From G958295935 sp965224235 (GTDB lineage: Bacteria; Chloroflexota; Dehalococcoidia; Lucifugimonadales; Lucifugimonadaceae), in assembly GCA_965224235.1 (NCBI GenBank), contig CBDCYP010000002.1, positions 2,046,001 to 2,110,000 of the forward strand: a stretch of DNA of 64,000 bases, given 5' to 3'. The notes under the pieces were generated by a model, which was not told where the DNA came from, ran no database searches, and saw only the letters and a program-made list of their open reading frames with translations. Of the stretch, positions 44,614 to 53,213 are shown in pieces. Position numbers and translations under genes: made by a program. Each line of letters opens with the position of its first letter. Position 1 is the first letter of the stretch.

Positions 44614-46947
44614 TCAATATTGGTCAAGTACCGAATCGATGATCTCAGTCGGCGCGGCCTGATCAGCGGCCCGTTCGGCGGAAACATTGGTGAGCGGCGC
44701 GAAGTTGAGCATGAGACGCTTCACCCCCTGCCCTTGGAACGCGACCGTCACTTCCGTGTCACCCCTTTGGTCCCGCGCGCTGACGACCACGCCTTCACCG
44801 AATTGGTCATGGCGCACGCGATCGCCGGGTTGGAACACTATCAGTGGACCAGTCGCTGCTTTCGGCGCCGGAATCGTTGCGAGGTCCTTTGCGATCAGCC
44901 GATCGGTCGCTGTGGATCTGCTTCGCATACCCCGGACCCGTGAGCGAGTGATCAAGGACTGTGGCAACTCTTCAAGGAACCGCGACCGGATTCCTGGGAC
45001 AGTTCTTCCACGAAAATTTCGATTGAATGCGTTAAACATGTACAGATACTTGCGGGCGCGCGTCATTCCCACGTAGCACAGGCGGCGTTCCTCTTCCAGT
45101 TGTGCTGGGTCTTCAAGCGCCTTTTCGATCGACCTGGAATGAGGCAGCAGTCCCTCTTCCAGGCCAAGCATAAATACGGCGTCGAACTCAAGCCCCTTGG
45201 CCTGATGGAGCGTTATCAGCGTGATTGCGTCGCCGCGTCCGTCGGCGTCTTCAAGAGCGTCGACGTCCGATACCAGCGCAACATTTTGAAGGAACTCTCC
45301 AAGTAATTCCCGCGGATCCGCCCCTGCGGCAGACGACCGTTCTACGGCGAACTGCTCGGACGAGCCCCGGAGTTCTTTCAGGTTCTCCATCCTCTCATCG
45401 CCGCGTTCCTTGTCCTCCAAAACCCATCGCGCGTAACCGCTGCGTTCCAGCGCAAGGTCTATCAGGTCCGGAGGTTGGAGGGTCAAACTCTGTTCGATGA
45501 GGCGTTTGATCAAGTTGGCAAACCGGATCACGGCTTTTCTGGCCCTCGTATTCAACTCCACGCCGTACGCGCCAACGCCGTTATCCGGCGCGGCGTCGGA
45601 GTCTTCCTCCAGCGAAAACACCACGTCGAGGAGGGGCATTTCCCTGGATTGAGCCACCCGCCTCAGTTCCAGCATGGACCGCTGGCTAATGCCGCGTGCC
45701 GGCACGTTGATGATTCGCTCGAGGGCGGCATCATCTGAGGGGTTGTTCACAAGGCGCAGGAACGACAGAGTATCCCTGATCTCCTTGCGCTGATAGAACT
45801 TCACTCCGCCCACAAGCCGATACGGCAGCCCTCTTCTGTTACACGCCACTTCCATCGCCCGGGACTGTGCGTTAATTCGGTACATGACGGCCATCTCGCC
45901 GCGAGGCACACCTTCTGTGTCGAAGAGTTTTTCAACCTCGTCCAGTACCATGCGTGCCTCTTCGTTCTCGTCATACGCCTCGGCCAGAGCCACCGGCCGG
46001 CCGCGGTCGTTGTCCGTCCACAAGTGTTTTTTGATGCGAGTCTCGTTGTTGGCTATAACCGAGTCGGCCGCTTCCAGGATCAACTGAGTCGACCGATAGC
46101 TTTGGTCCAGCGTCACGACTGTCGCATTGGCGTAAGTCGACTGAAAATCGACGAGATTGGACGGGTCGGCGTTCCTCCACGAGTAGATCGACTGGTCAGG
46201 GTCGCCGACGACACAGATATTTCGATGACTCGCCGATAGTAGCCGGGCGATGTGAAACTGCAATGGGTTTGTGTCCTGGAATTCATCGACAAGGAGGTAT
46301 TCGTAACGGTCCTGGTACTGCGCGCGTAGATCGGCATTGCCCTCAAGCATGAGGAAAACCTTCAGGAGTAGGTCGTCGAAATCCACAGAGTTGGCGCTTT
46401 GCAACGCGGCCTCGTACCGCTCATAAACTCTGGCGGCTACCTCTTCCCGGTACGACTCCGTGGTCGACGCAAATACATCCGGTCCGATCATCCTGTTCTT
46501 GGCGTCGGAAATCGCGCCCAGCAGCGCCCGCGGGGGAAACTGTTTTTGGTCGATCTCCAGGTCATCCAGAACGCGTCGCACCGTTCGGGCCTGATCGTCT
46601 TCGTCGTAAATCGAGTAACCGGGCTCGAGACCCGCGCTTTCGGGAAACGTGCGTAATGCTTGAGCGCAAAAAGAGTGGAACGTTCTGACCTGAAGCGCGT
46701 CCGCTGATTCGGGGACGAGAGAATTGCAACGCTCTCGAAGCTCTCTTGCGGCCTTGTTGGTGAAGGTCACCGCCAGAATGCGCCAGGGGGCAACGTCCAG
46801 CTCCGTGATCAAGTATGCGACCCGGTGGGCCATCACGCGGGTCTTGCCGCTCCCTGGCCCGGCGACAATCAGTAACGGCCCGTTCTCATGTTGGACCGCT
46901 TCCCGCTGACGGGGAGACAGTCCGTCCAGAATTTTGGTCGGAGACAT
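44614..46947 (-). CDS. pcrA: UvrD/PcrA-family DNA helicase
   Basis: This superfamily 1A 3'-5' helicase serves excision repair and removal of RecA or stalled polymerase. Motif I is AGPGSGKT at 29-36 and motif Ia is VTFTNKAARELRER. DEFQDTNPLQ is motif II, GDPDQSIYSWRNAD motif III, and VTLITLHQAKGLEF and CYVGMTRA motifs V-VI. The C-terminal 100 residues end in a Tudor-like fold (FQPGDRVRHDQFGEGVV) that in PcrA binds RNA polymerase. At 777 residues it is full length. TATAGT lies about seven bases before the ATG with no ribosome site, so a leaderless message is possible. Confidence 0.95.
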   Translation of the reverse strand: MSPTKILDGLSPRQREAVQHENGPLLIVAGPGSGKTRVMAHRVAYLITELDVAPWRILAVTFTNKAARELRERCNSLVPESADALQVRTFHSFCAQALRTFPESAGLEPGYSIYDEDDQARTVRRVLDDLEIDQKQFPPRALLGAISDAKNRMIGPDVFASTTESYREEVAARVYERYEAALQSANSVDFDDLLLKVFLMLEGNADLRAQYQDRYEYLLVDEFQDTNPLQFHIARLLSASHRNICVVGDPDQSIYSWRNADPSNLVDFQSTYANATVVTLDQSYRSTQLILEAADSVIANNETRIKKHLWTDNDRGRPVALAEAYDENEEARMVLDEVEKLFDTEGVPRGEMAVMYRINAQSRAMEVACNRRGLPYRLVGGVKFYQRKEIRDTLSFLRLVNNPSDDAALERIINVPARGISQRSMLELRRVAQSREMPLLDVVFSLEEDSDAAPDNGVGAYGVELNTRARKAVIRFANLIKRLIEQSLTLQPPDLIDLALERSGYARWVLEDKERGDERMENLKELRGSSEQFAVERSSAAGADPRELLGEFLQNVALVSDVDALEDADGRGDAITLITLHQAKGLEFDAVFMLGLEEGLLPHSRSIEKALEDPAQLEEERRLCYVGMTRARKYLYMFNAFNRNFRGRTVPGIRSRFLEELPQSLITRSRVRGMRSRSTATDRLIAKDLATIPAPKAATGPLIVFQPGDRVRHDQFGEGVVVSARDQRGDTEVTVAFQGQGVKRLMLNFAPLTNVSAERAADQAAPTEIIDSVLDQY

Positions 46948-47060
46948 GGTCGGACTATAATCGCGCGCCGATCATAAACCGGTCATCGCTGTGGTAGATG
47001 CTCTGGGCCATGGGCCGGAGCGGGCGGTATCTTGAAGAGCGCGTTTCCGCGCCTGACTTG

Positions 47061-47894
47061 CTAGCGGGTTGCTGGTTGACTGGCGGCCGCCCTTATCGCA
47101 TCGAGGTCGAGATGAGTCTCGATCAACTCGACCACCCGAGTGAGTTTATCCACGTGGTCGAACTCGATGAGGGGCAGCAGCGAATCGAGTTTTGCGGCGG
47201 CGGCGGCGGTGTCATCCGGTACAACCACGACCGGAATACCACGCTGATTCGCCTCGTAATAGACGTATTCAATGGGCGGTATCCCCTTTGTGAGCACCAA
47301 GGCGCGTACCGTATCCGTCTGCAGAGCGGCGAGTTGTACGTCCGGCCGGTCGCCCCTGACCACGACGCCGACGTTTTCCTTCGACCCAAAGTAGTGCGGA
47401 CCCCAGTCAAGCACCAGGCCGCCGATCAGGAAGTTGTCTATGAGCCGGTCTTTATTCTCCGGGCAGACTGCTAGGACCCCGTCGAGGTGTTCCGCCACAA
47501 GATCGACGGTCGGGGCCAAAAGACGGCGGTCTTCGGGCAGCCACCCGAACAACTTGATCCCTGCCGCAGTAAGTTGAGGCGCTACTCGGGTATCGAACTC
47601 ATTGCGCCTGTAGACAGGTACGTTGTTGACGATCACCCCTGCGAGACGCGTTCCGTACGAGGCCGCAGCAGCGGCTATGTCGTCGTCGTACCCACACACC
47701 AACACCACAAGGCCGTCAGCCTCTTCGGCAAGCTTCAGATCGGCAATTGGATTGTTCGACGAACCCTCAACTACGTTCAGGCCCGATTTCGACGCTCCGG
47801 CCAGACCATCCTGTTCGAACTGGGCCGCAAGCCCGGCGGCCAGCGTGGTCTTGCCGGCGCTTCTGGTTATGGACGCTACGATCAGGGTCGCCAT
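47061..47894 (-). CDS. BioD-like P-loop protein with DRTGG-type C-terminal domain
   Basis: The N-terminus has a P-loop, SITRSAGKTTLA at 8-19, as in dethiobiotin-synthetase-like domains and the N-terminal part of some phosphotransacetylases. VVEGSSNNP follows after only about 20 residues, where related proteins have roughly 90 more, so a block of the nucleotide-binding domain appears to be missing. Residues from about 170 (VGVVVRGDRPDVQLAALQ, ALVLTKGIPP) are the DRTGG-type domain thought to be regulatory. Total 277 residues. No pta or ackA is adjacent. Function unknown; a ligand sensor is a reasonable guess. Confidence 0.75.
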   Translation of the reverse strand: MATLIVASITRSAGKTTLAAGLAAQFEQDGLAGASKSGLNVVEGSSNNPIADLKLAEEADGLVVLVCGYDDDIAAAAASYGTRLAGVIVNNVPVYRRNEFDTRVAPQLTAAGIKLFGWLPEDRRLLAPTVDLVAEHLDGVLAVCPENKDRLIDNFLIGGLVLDWGPHYFGSKENVGVVVRGDRPDVQLAALQTDTVRALVLTKGIPPIEYVYYEANQRGIPVVVVPDDTAAAAAKLDSLLPLIEFDHVDKLTRVVELIETHLDLDAIRAAASQPATR

Positions 47895-48106
47895 GATGAT
47901 TCTGAGTCGCTGTGGGGGTGGTCGCGATCTTGCCGAGTCCGGCGGACGTACTCATGGTAACTTGACCGCGGCGATGGGGCTACAACCTCGGCAGCTTTTA
48001 GCCGCGGACGCCTATTGCCGGTACCGGCAATAGGCACAACTAAACGCAATCGCGGGCTGGGGCCGCCTTGCGGCACACTTCCCGCTAGCCTACGATTGAA
48101 ATCCGC

Positions 48107-48182
48107 GCCGAGGTAGCTCAGTCGGTAGAGCAATGGACTGAAAATCCATGTGTCGGCAGTTCGATTCTGCCCCTCGGCACCA
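48107..48182 (+). tRNA. tRNA-Phe (GAA)
   Basis: The acceptor GCCGAGG pairs with CCTCGGC. The anticodon stem ATGGA/TCCAT holds the loop CTGAAAA (anticodon GAA), the T-arm has GTTCGATTC, and CCA is encoded at 48180-48182. Confidence 0.97.
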
Positions 48183-48246
48183 CCCACCCGCACATTGCCA
48201 TGAAATTGGACACTGCCGCCGTGTCGGGTCGTGGCGGTCGGTTTTA

Positions 48247-48419
48247 AGAGGGTGTTTCAGAAACCTCAGAGATCCGAGGCGACTATTTTTAAGATTTCGA
48301 TTGTCGCTGTAACTCAGAGAATAACGACGTATAACAATCTCGTCATTCCCCTGGCAAGGGGCATCTCGTCGCATGGCGGTCGACACGAAAATACGCAAAG
48401 GATCTTTGAAACAGGCTCT
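48247..48419. mobile_element. MITE family 3, copy b (173 bp)
   Basis: The ends are AGAGGGTGTTTCAGAAACC and, inverted, AGAGCCTGTTTCAAAGATCC. The core matches copy a (37861-38001) in reverse orientation, with about 30 extra bases carrying the hairpin CCCCTGGCAAGGGG. The flanks TTTTA/TTAAG are again nearly palindromic. It lies 65 bases after tRNA-Phe. Confidence 0.8.
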
Positions 48420-48600
48420 TTAAGAGCACGTCTCACAATCGGCGTCCTCGTCGACACCGCAAGACGCGTCGACGAAACACCTGTGAAATTGTTACCCATT
48501 TGCCCGGTCGTTCAACCCGTCATCCCCGACCCACACCCGTCACGTCCGCGATTCCCGCGCCTCATCCCTTCAAATCAACCTGACTGATCAGGACGCCGCT

Positions 48601-49320
48601 ATGATGAAGACGCGTCGATGTACCACGCTGGCCTACAACGCCCAGGCGGCGGTCTCGCCGGCAGCGGCCGAGGGGAAAGAGACCGGCATGCTGATCACGG
48701 CGGCCGACGTGGTGGACGATCCTGCCGATGCTGGAGAAGGCGGAGACGACGTTGGCCGATGCGGGCTGTCACTCCGGGAGCAATCTGGAGGAATGCGCCC
48801 GAAAAGGCCAACGGATGGTCATACCGGAGGCGCAGGGGCGGGTGCTGGAAGCCCGTATTACAAGGACCGTTTCGCCTAGGACGAGACGGGCGGCAGCTAT
48901 CGTTGCCCCGAGGGACAACTGCTGCGCTTCACCCGTATCAAGCGCACTGGCCAGACCCTGATGCGGCTCTACCGCGCCTCAGGGCCCCCCGTGTTGCAGG
49001 TCCTGCCCTGCCTTTGGGGTCTGTACGACGGACAGACGGCATGGGCGGGCCATGGATGTCCACCGGGGAAGCCAAACGCGCTTATAAACAGAGAAAGCAA
49101 CTGGTCGAACCGGTCTTCGGGATCATCAAAGAGCAACAGCAAGCCCGGAGGTTCCTGTTGCGCGGCCTACCCAACGTCGCGGTTGAGTGGACTCTGCCCG
49201 CCACAGCCTTCAACCCGAGCGCCCTGCGACGGATATGGGCGGGCCGCCGCGGGCCCATACTCAGCCTATCGGGCGGCGCAGGCGGCTATCATCGGCCCAG
49301 CCGGCGCCTTGCTTCGACTC
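48601..49320 (+). pseudogene. Degenerate IS1182-family transposase
   Basis: Fragments appear in family order but in changing frames: YNAQAAVS with LITAADVVDDPAD, then LEKAETTLADAGCHSGSNLEE, YYKDRFA, LLRFTRIKRTGQTLMRLYRASG, and KRAYKQRKQLVEPVFGIIKE with RRFLLRGLPNVAVEWTL. These are recognisable blocks of IS1182 DDE transposases. At least three frameshifts prevent a product. TGAAACAGGCTCCT at 49387-49400 resembles the ends of MITE family 3 and may be this element's right terminus. Confidence 0.8.
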
Positions 49321-49398
49321 ATCAGGCTCTGCCCACAGCCAGTATGACCAGGCGGAAATCCCTCCCGCCAAACATGACGCTACATCTGAAACAGGCTC

Positions 49399-49581
49399 CT
49401 CATACCCGCCCGCGGCCTCCATGACGACGATCTGAGGTGCGAGGGCGCTCAGCTGGACGAGACCGTCTACCGCCTCCTGGTCCCGGTTGACTCGCCGCGC
49501 AGTGCCCTTGGGGCGCACCCCGACGTCCACCTATTCCTTCGAAACATCGATCCCTACGAACACTGGCGAGTCAGCAACCAT
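49399..49581 (-). pseudogene. 5' fragment of an IS110-family (DEDD) recombinase gene
   Basis: The minus strand from ATG 49581, with AAGGAG upstream, reads SPVFVGIDVSKE, stop, VDVGVRPKGTARRV and LAPQIVVMEAAGGYEEP. GIDVSK is the first catalytic Asp motif of IS110 enzymes and VMEAxGGYE the second. A TAG at codon 17 and truncation at the IS1182-type terminus near 49400 make it inactive. Confidence 0.8.
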
Positions 49582-49760
49582 CGTTTTCTCCTTTGGCCCA
49601 TCCTTGCAGATACGGGTTCTGTGACCTAGGCAACTATTAGGGCTCTAAGATCAGACAGGCGGGGCGACCACGCTACGCAACCGTCTCGGGGACCAAGGGG
49701 CGTACGGTCTGCCCCGCCACCTTCACCAACATACAAGAGATGGGTTGGACGACGCCCGAT
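49582..49760 (-). other. Non-coding end of the IS110-family element (possible bridge-RNA region)
   Basis: The 180 bases upstream of the recombinase start contain GC-rich inverted segments, such as GGCGGGGCAGACCG with CGGTTGCG and CGCCCCGCC. IS110 elements encode their guiding bridge RNA in this position, so a remnant is possible. I could not fold it reliably. The gap to 49963 shows no convincing gene. Confidence 0.3.
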
Positions 49761-49963
49761 GGGGCGGGGCTTGGGAATGCACGCGCGTTGCCTCGTGTCC
49801 GCCATCCGGCATCGTCTGCCTGCGCAACTCGCAGGGAAAGAGGCAGCTTGTACGGAATTTACCGAACTAGTGCAACAATTTGACGCAGTGATCGCCAAAC
49901 AGCTATGCTTGCAAGTGTCCAGCGACTCCCGGGCTATTAGCAAGGTTGGAGCGTGGATTAGGT

Positions 49964-49991
49964 AGGGGCCCTTCGGGGCCCTTTATTTTTT
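49964..49991 (+). terminator. Rho-independent terminator
   Basis: AGGGGCCC and GGGCCCTT form an eight-pair stem closed by a UUCG tetraloop, followed by TTATTTTTT. It lies only 15 bases before the NYN gene start, so it ends an upstream transcript of unknown content or attenuates the NYN message. Confidence 0.8.
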
Positions 49992-50005
49992 GCCAAGGGA
50001 ATACG

Positions 50006-50818
50006 ATGTCGCGTGTAGCTATTTTCGTGGACGCGGGCTACCTGTACGCTCGGGGTTCGGAAGTGATCTGTGGTTCTCTGCTACCGCGTACCGCTCTTAA
50101 ACTGAACCGACCGGACACTGTGGATAAGCTTCGGCAGACGGCGAGGGAGCAAGCGGGCGACGCAACTCTGCTCCGCATCTACTGGTACGACGGCGTTCCT
50201 CGCCAAGGTCCTTCCCAGGAACAACAAGACCTCGCTGATTCGAACGACCTGAAGTTGCGGCTTGGCGTTATCAATAACTACGGTCAGCAAAAGGGCGTCG
50301 ACTCATTAATCGTCACCGACCTAGTTGAACTGGCCCGCAACCGCGCTATCACGGACGCGGTGGTACTGTCCGGCGATGAAGACATCAGGATAGGTGTGCT
50401 GATTGCCCAGAGTTTTGGCGTTCGAGCGCACTTAATCGGCATTGGACCGGGACGCGGCAGTCAATCCCGTTCTCTGTTGCAGGAATCCGATACCACGGTC
50501 GAATGGAGCGAAGCCGAAACTCGCGAATTGTTAACCCTCAGACCCGCCTTCGGGTCTCACCCTGACGCTGCCGCTGCCGCCGGTCCTACCGAATTTGACG
50601 GAGATGTCGATGCTGCCCTGGACCAGGTAGTTGCCGACGTGTTGGCATCCATCGAACCCAAGCCAACAATACCCGTTGGCGCCCAGATTCCTTGGGAAAA
50701 CGATCGTCGATTGTTAGCTTCCGCCAGAAGAAAGATCGGCCGGGACTTGGACTGGTCTGAAAAGACGCAACTTCGCGACAAGTTCAGGGAGCAGACCGAC
50801 GCCAAGGTAGACTCGTAG
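50006..50818 (+). CDS. NYN-domain (PIN-like, LabA/DUF88) protein
   Basis: Residues 1-165 form a NYN domain: VAIFVDAGYLY gives the first catalytic Asp, KGVDSLIVTDLVELA and TDAVVLSGDEDI the others. Such domains are predicted metal-dependent ribonucleases. The remaining 105 residues are acidic then basic, with SARRKIGRDLDWSEKTQLRDKF at the end, perhaps a nucleic-acid-binding helix pair. The ATG at 50006 is fixed by AAGGGA six bases upstream. The gene sits between an IS110 wreck and an IS5-family element, right after a strong terminator, so it could be mobile cargo or a defence gene; both are inference. Confidence 0.85.
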   Translation: MSRVAIFVDAGYLYARGSEVICGSLLPRTALKLNRPDTVDKLRQTAREQAGDATLLRIYWYDGVPRQGPSQEQQDLADSNDLKLRLGVINNYGQQKGVDSLIVTDLVELARNRAITDAVVLSGDEDIRIGVLIAQSFGVRAHLIGIGPGRGSQSRSLLQESDTTVEWSEAETRELLTLRPAFGSHPDAAAAAGPTEFDGDVDAALDQVVADVLASIEPKPTIPVGAQIPWENDRRLLASARRKIGRDLDWSEKTQLRDKFREQTDAKVDS

Positions 50819-50930
50819 GAACACAGTCGACTCTGCCCCTAATCCGCCTTGCCCGCGTATGTAATGGCGGCCCTCGCGGCCCTCGCCGGAGTGGGCGCAT
50901 GGGGATGGTGGCGTTCGATGGGATGTCTAA

Positions 50931-51801
50931 GAGGGTGTCTAAAAAGCATTGGGATGCGCTAGCCGTCGCAACATCAACCCGGTCATGGCGGCGTATATCC
51001 ATGCTTCAGTGGTCTGTGGCAACTGTTCGTAGTCCTTGCTCAGTCGCCGGTATCGCCCCAGCCATGCGAACGTGCGCTCGACGACCCAGCGACGGGGAAT
51101 GACCTCGAAAGTGTTCTGGTGCGCTGGACGCCGCACCAACTCCAGCGTCCAATCGCCAACATTCTTGGCCCATAACACCAGCTTGCCAGCGTAGGCCCCG
51201 TCCGCCCAGATCCGCTCCAGACGCGGGAACCTGCCTACCAAACGCATAAGCGCCAGCCTGGCGCCGTCACGGTCCTGAACGTCGGCCGAATGTACTGCCA
51301 CGGCCAACACCAATCCCATAGTGTCTACGATGATGTGCCGCTTTCTTCCACAGACTCTCTTACCGGCATCATAGCCACGAGGCCCCCCTTTTCGGTCGTC
51401 TTGACCGATTGGCTGTCTATGATCGCCGCACTGGGAGACACGTCTCTGCCATCAGCAACACGCACCTGGTCACGCGGGGCCGCATGGACCCGCTCCAAGC
51501 TCCCATCCCGTCGCCACGTGCGGAAGTAGTGGAACGTGGTACGCCATGGGGGCAGATCGTGGGGGAGCATCCGCCACGCGCACCCGGTGCGCAGCACATA
51601 GCGGATAGCGTTGACTACCTCCCGTCGGGAGTACTTGATTGGCCGGCCTCCAGGTTTGGGAGGGGGCAACAGTGGTTCCAGCAGTTGCCATTCCCGGTCG
51701 CTTAGGTCGCTGGGATATGATTCGCGCTTCATGATTCATGACTCTAAGCGCCTGCCCAACGTCGCCTCTACGCGAACTCTGTACCCTTTTTAGACACCCT
51801 C
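50931..51801 (-). mobile_element. IS5-family insertion sequence, 871 bp, likely mobiliser of MITE family 1
   Basis: The ends are GAGGGTGTCTAAAAAGC and, inverted, GAGGGTGTCTAAAAAGG. The flanks are TAA (left) and TCA (right), both TNA but not identical. The terminal 15 bases equal those of MITE family 1. The size and two-frame transposase fit the IS427 group. Confidence 0.88.
50939..51732 (-). CDS. IS5-family transposase made by -1 frameshifting
   Basis: Two frames together form one DDE transposase. The first (51732 down to about 51365) has the DUF4096-like start YPSDLSDREWQLLEPLLPP and the first catalytic Asp in IIDSQSVKT. At the slippery run AAAAGGGGGG a -1 shift gives KGGPRGYDAGKRVCGRKRH, joining the second frame with IWADGAYAGK (second Asp) and RRWVVERTFAWLGRYRRL (Glu). 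Such frameshifting is known in the IS427 group. Without the shift the first product stops at 51325. All catalytic residues are present, so it could be active. Confidence 0.85.
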
Positions 51802-51876
51802 TCAGAGCGAGTATCCGACGGCTCAAGCAGTAACAGGCGTCGGCGCGTCGGCCAGATAGCGCGTCGAACCTCCGGG

Positions 51877-52566
51877 CTAGAGCAGGTCCCCGCTCGTACC
51901 CTTCAGACGCTCACCCGGCGCTGGCAGATCCGTAACGTCCTGCCAGTTTTTGGATCTTAAGTGGTACACCGTGCTATGCACCAAAATCGAGAGTCCGAGG
52001 CAGATCGCTCCGATGGCGATCACCGGGTTAACCTCCGGAGTCAAAAAACGGTTGGCATATTGGAACGGGACGAACACGATAATCATCAAAGTTATATAGC
52101 CGAGTATTGCCCCCCAAAGTGATGGATGGGCGAATCTCGAACGACCGCCTAAACTGATCACGGCCACAACCGCGTAGGGCAGCACAACAGCGGTCGGTAT
52201 GAGACCGATTCCAATTCCGGTCAGCGTCGAAACGCCGTCTCCGCCCTTGAATCTCGTAAACGGAGAGTTCCAGTGGCCGATCACCGCCGCGTTAGCGGGT
52301 ATCAGCAACCAACCGCCTTCCAGCCCCAGCCACCGGCCCAGCAGGACGGCGATCAGGCCCTTCGTGGAGTCGGCGAGAAACACGGCGGCGCCAAGTTTTT
52401 TGGACGCCTCACGGTATACATTGGTTGCGCCCGCCTGGCGGCTGCCGACCTCGAACACGTCTACGCCGCCTATCCTGCCGGCGATGTAGGCGACAGGCAA
52501 CGCGCCGAGGGTGTATCCGGCGATGGCCGCGATGGCCATATTGGCGATAGTGGCAGACTCGGTCAT
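51877..52566 (-). CDS. plsY: PlsY-like glycerol-3-phosphate acyltransferase family membrane protein, divergent
   Basis: PlsY moves an acyl chain from acyl phosphate to glycerol 3-phosphate at the inner membrane. The protein has five to six helices and a recognisable motif 1 (GALPVAYIAGR, then VGSRQAGATNVYR for the usual GSGNIGATN). Motif 2 is altered to FKGGDGVST where GGKGVAT is usual, and motif 3 keeps only its His (HSTVYHLRSKN for HRENI). At 229 residues it is slightly long. These changes may mean altered substrate or a non-acyltransferase paralogue. The ATG has GGAG close upstream. It follows the ccm genes on the same strand. Confidence 0.72.
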   Translation of the reverse strand: MTESATIANMAIAAIAGYTLGALPVAYIAGRIGGVDVFEVGSRQAGATNVYREASKKLGAAVFLADSTKGLIAVLLGRWLGLEGGWLLIPANAAVIGHWNSPFTRFKGGDGVSTLTGIGIGLIPTAVVLPYAVVAVISLGGRSRFAHPSLWGAILGYITLMIIVFVPFQYANRFLTPEVNPVIAIGAICLGLSILVHSTVYHLRSKNWQDVTDLPAPGERLKGTSGDLL

Positions 52567-52628
52567 AACTCCGCTGAGTATAACATCGCACCCCTTCGGG
52601 CCAGCCTTCGGGAAGAGCCGGGGGCGCC

Positions 52629-53198
52629 TCAGAGGTTCCCTGAAGGTCCGCCTGCCTGGGCTTTCGCGTCGAAGTAATCGGGCTGATACGGGGGCGGTTC
52701 CGGCTGACCAGTCTCTCGCTCTTCCATCTCCGCCCGTTCCTGTTCAGTGAGATATTTGGACGGGCACCGTACGGTCAGATGCGCCGCATCGAAGACGCCG
52801 TCTGAGCCGAGCGAACCGCGGAGGATGATTTCCGAGTGGTCGTTGAAAAATACTTGGCCGATCTCACCCGAGTACCGAATCTGCAGGACGTGATCGCCCT
52901 CAGTTTCATCTTGCAATTTGAATTTGGCGACCAGTCCGTCGGGCGAACGGATGTATGAGTCCTTGACCAACTTGCCGGACACGCCGACCGATCGGTCTTC
53001 AGGCGTCGGGGCCTGTGTTGCAACTTCGTCGACGGACATGAAGGTGACCGTGGCGTTCTGAAATGCGGTGTACCCGAAATAGGCCAGAGCGCCGATTACC
53101 AGGGCGAGGGCAAAACCAACCCTGTACCTGGTAGTCAATAGCGTCGAAGGCGTCGCCGGCGGCGACTGATCGGCCATGTTGGGGTCTTTGGTGTCCAT
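52629..53198 (-). CDS. ccmE: Cytochrome c maturation heme chaperone CcmE, Cys type
   Basis: CcmE carries heme to apocytochrome c outside the membrane. One N-terminal anchor helix (about 25-45) precedes an OB-fold beta-barrel with RSVGVSGKLVKDSY and EIILRGSLGSDGVFDAAHL. The heme-attachment site is C145-P-S-K-Y149 in place of the HxxxY of E. coli, the CxxxY form reported for archaea, Desulfovibrio and some other lineages. The C-terminal tail is acidic then Pro-rich. It is last in the ccm group, 15 bases after the CcmD-like gene. Met8 is an alternative start. Confidence 0.92.
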   Translation of the reverse strand: MDTKDPNMADQSPPATPSTLLTTRYRVGFALALVIGALAYFGYTAFQNATVTFMSVDEVATQAPTPEDRSVGVSGKLVKDSYIRSPDGLVAKFKLQDETEGDHVLQIRYSGEIGQVFFNDHSEIILRGSLGSDGVFDAAHLTVRCPSKYLTEQERAEMEERETGQPEPPPYQPDYFDAKAQAGGPSGNL

Positions 53199-53213
53199 GT
53201 CGGTAGTCCGGAC

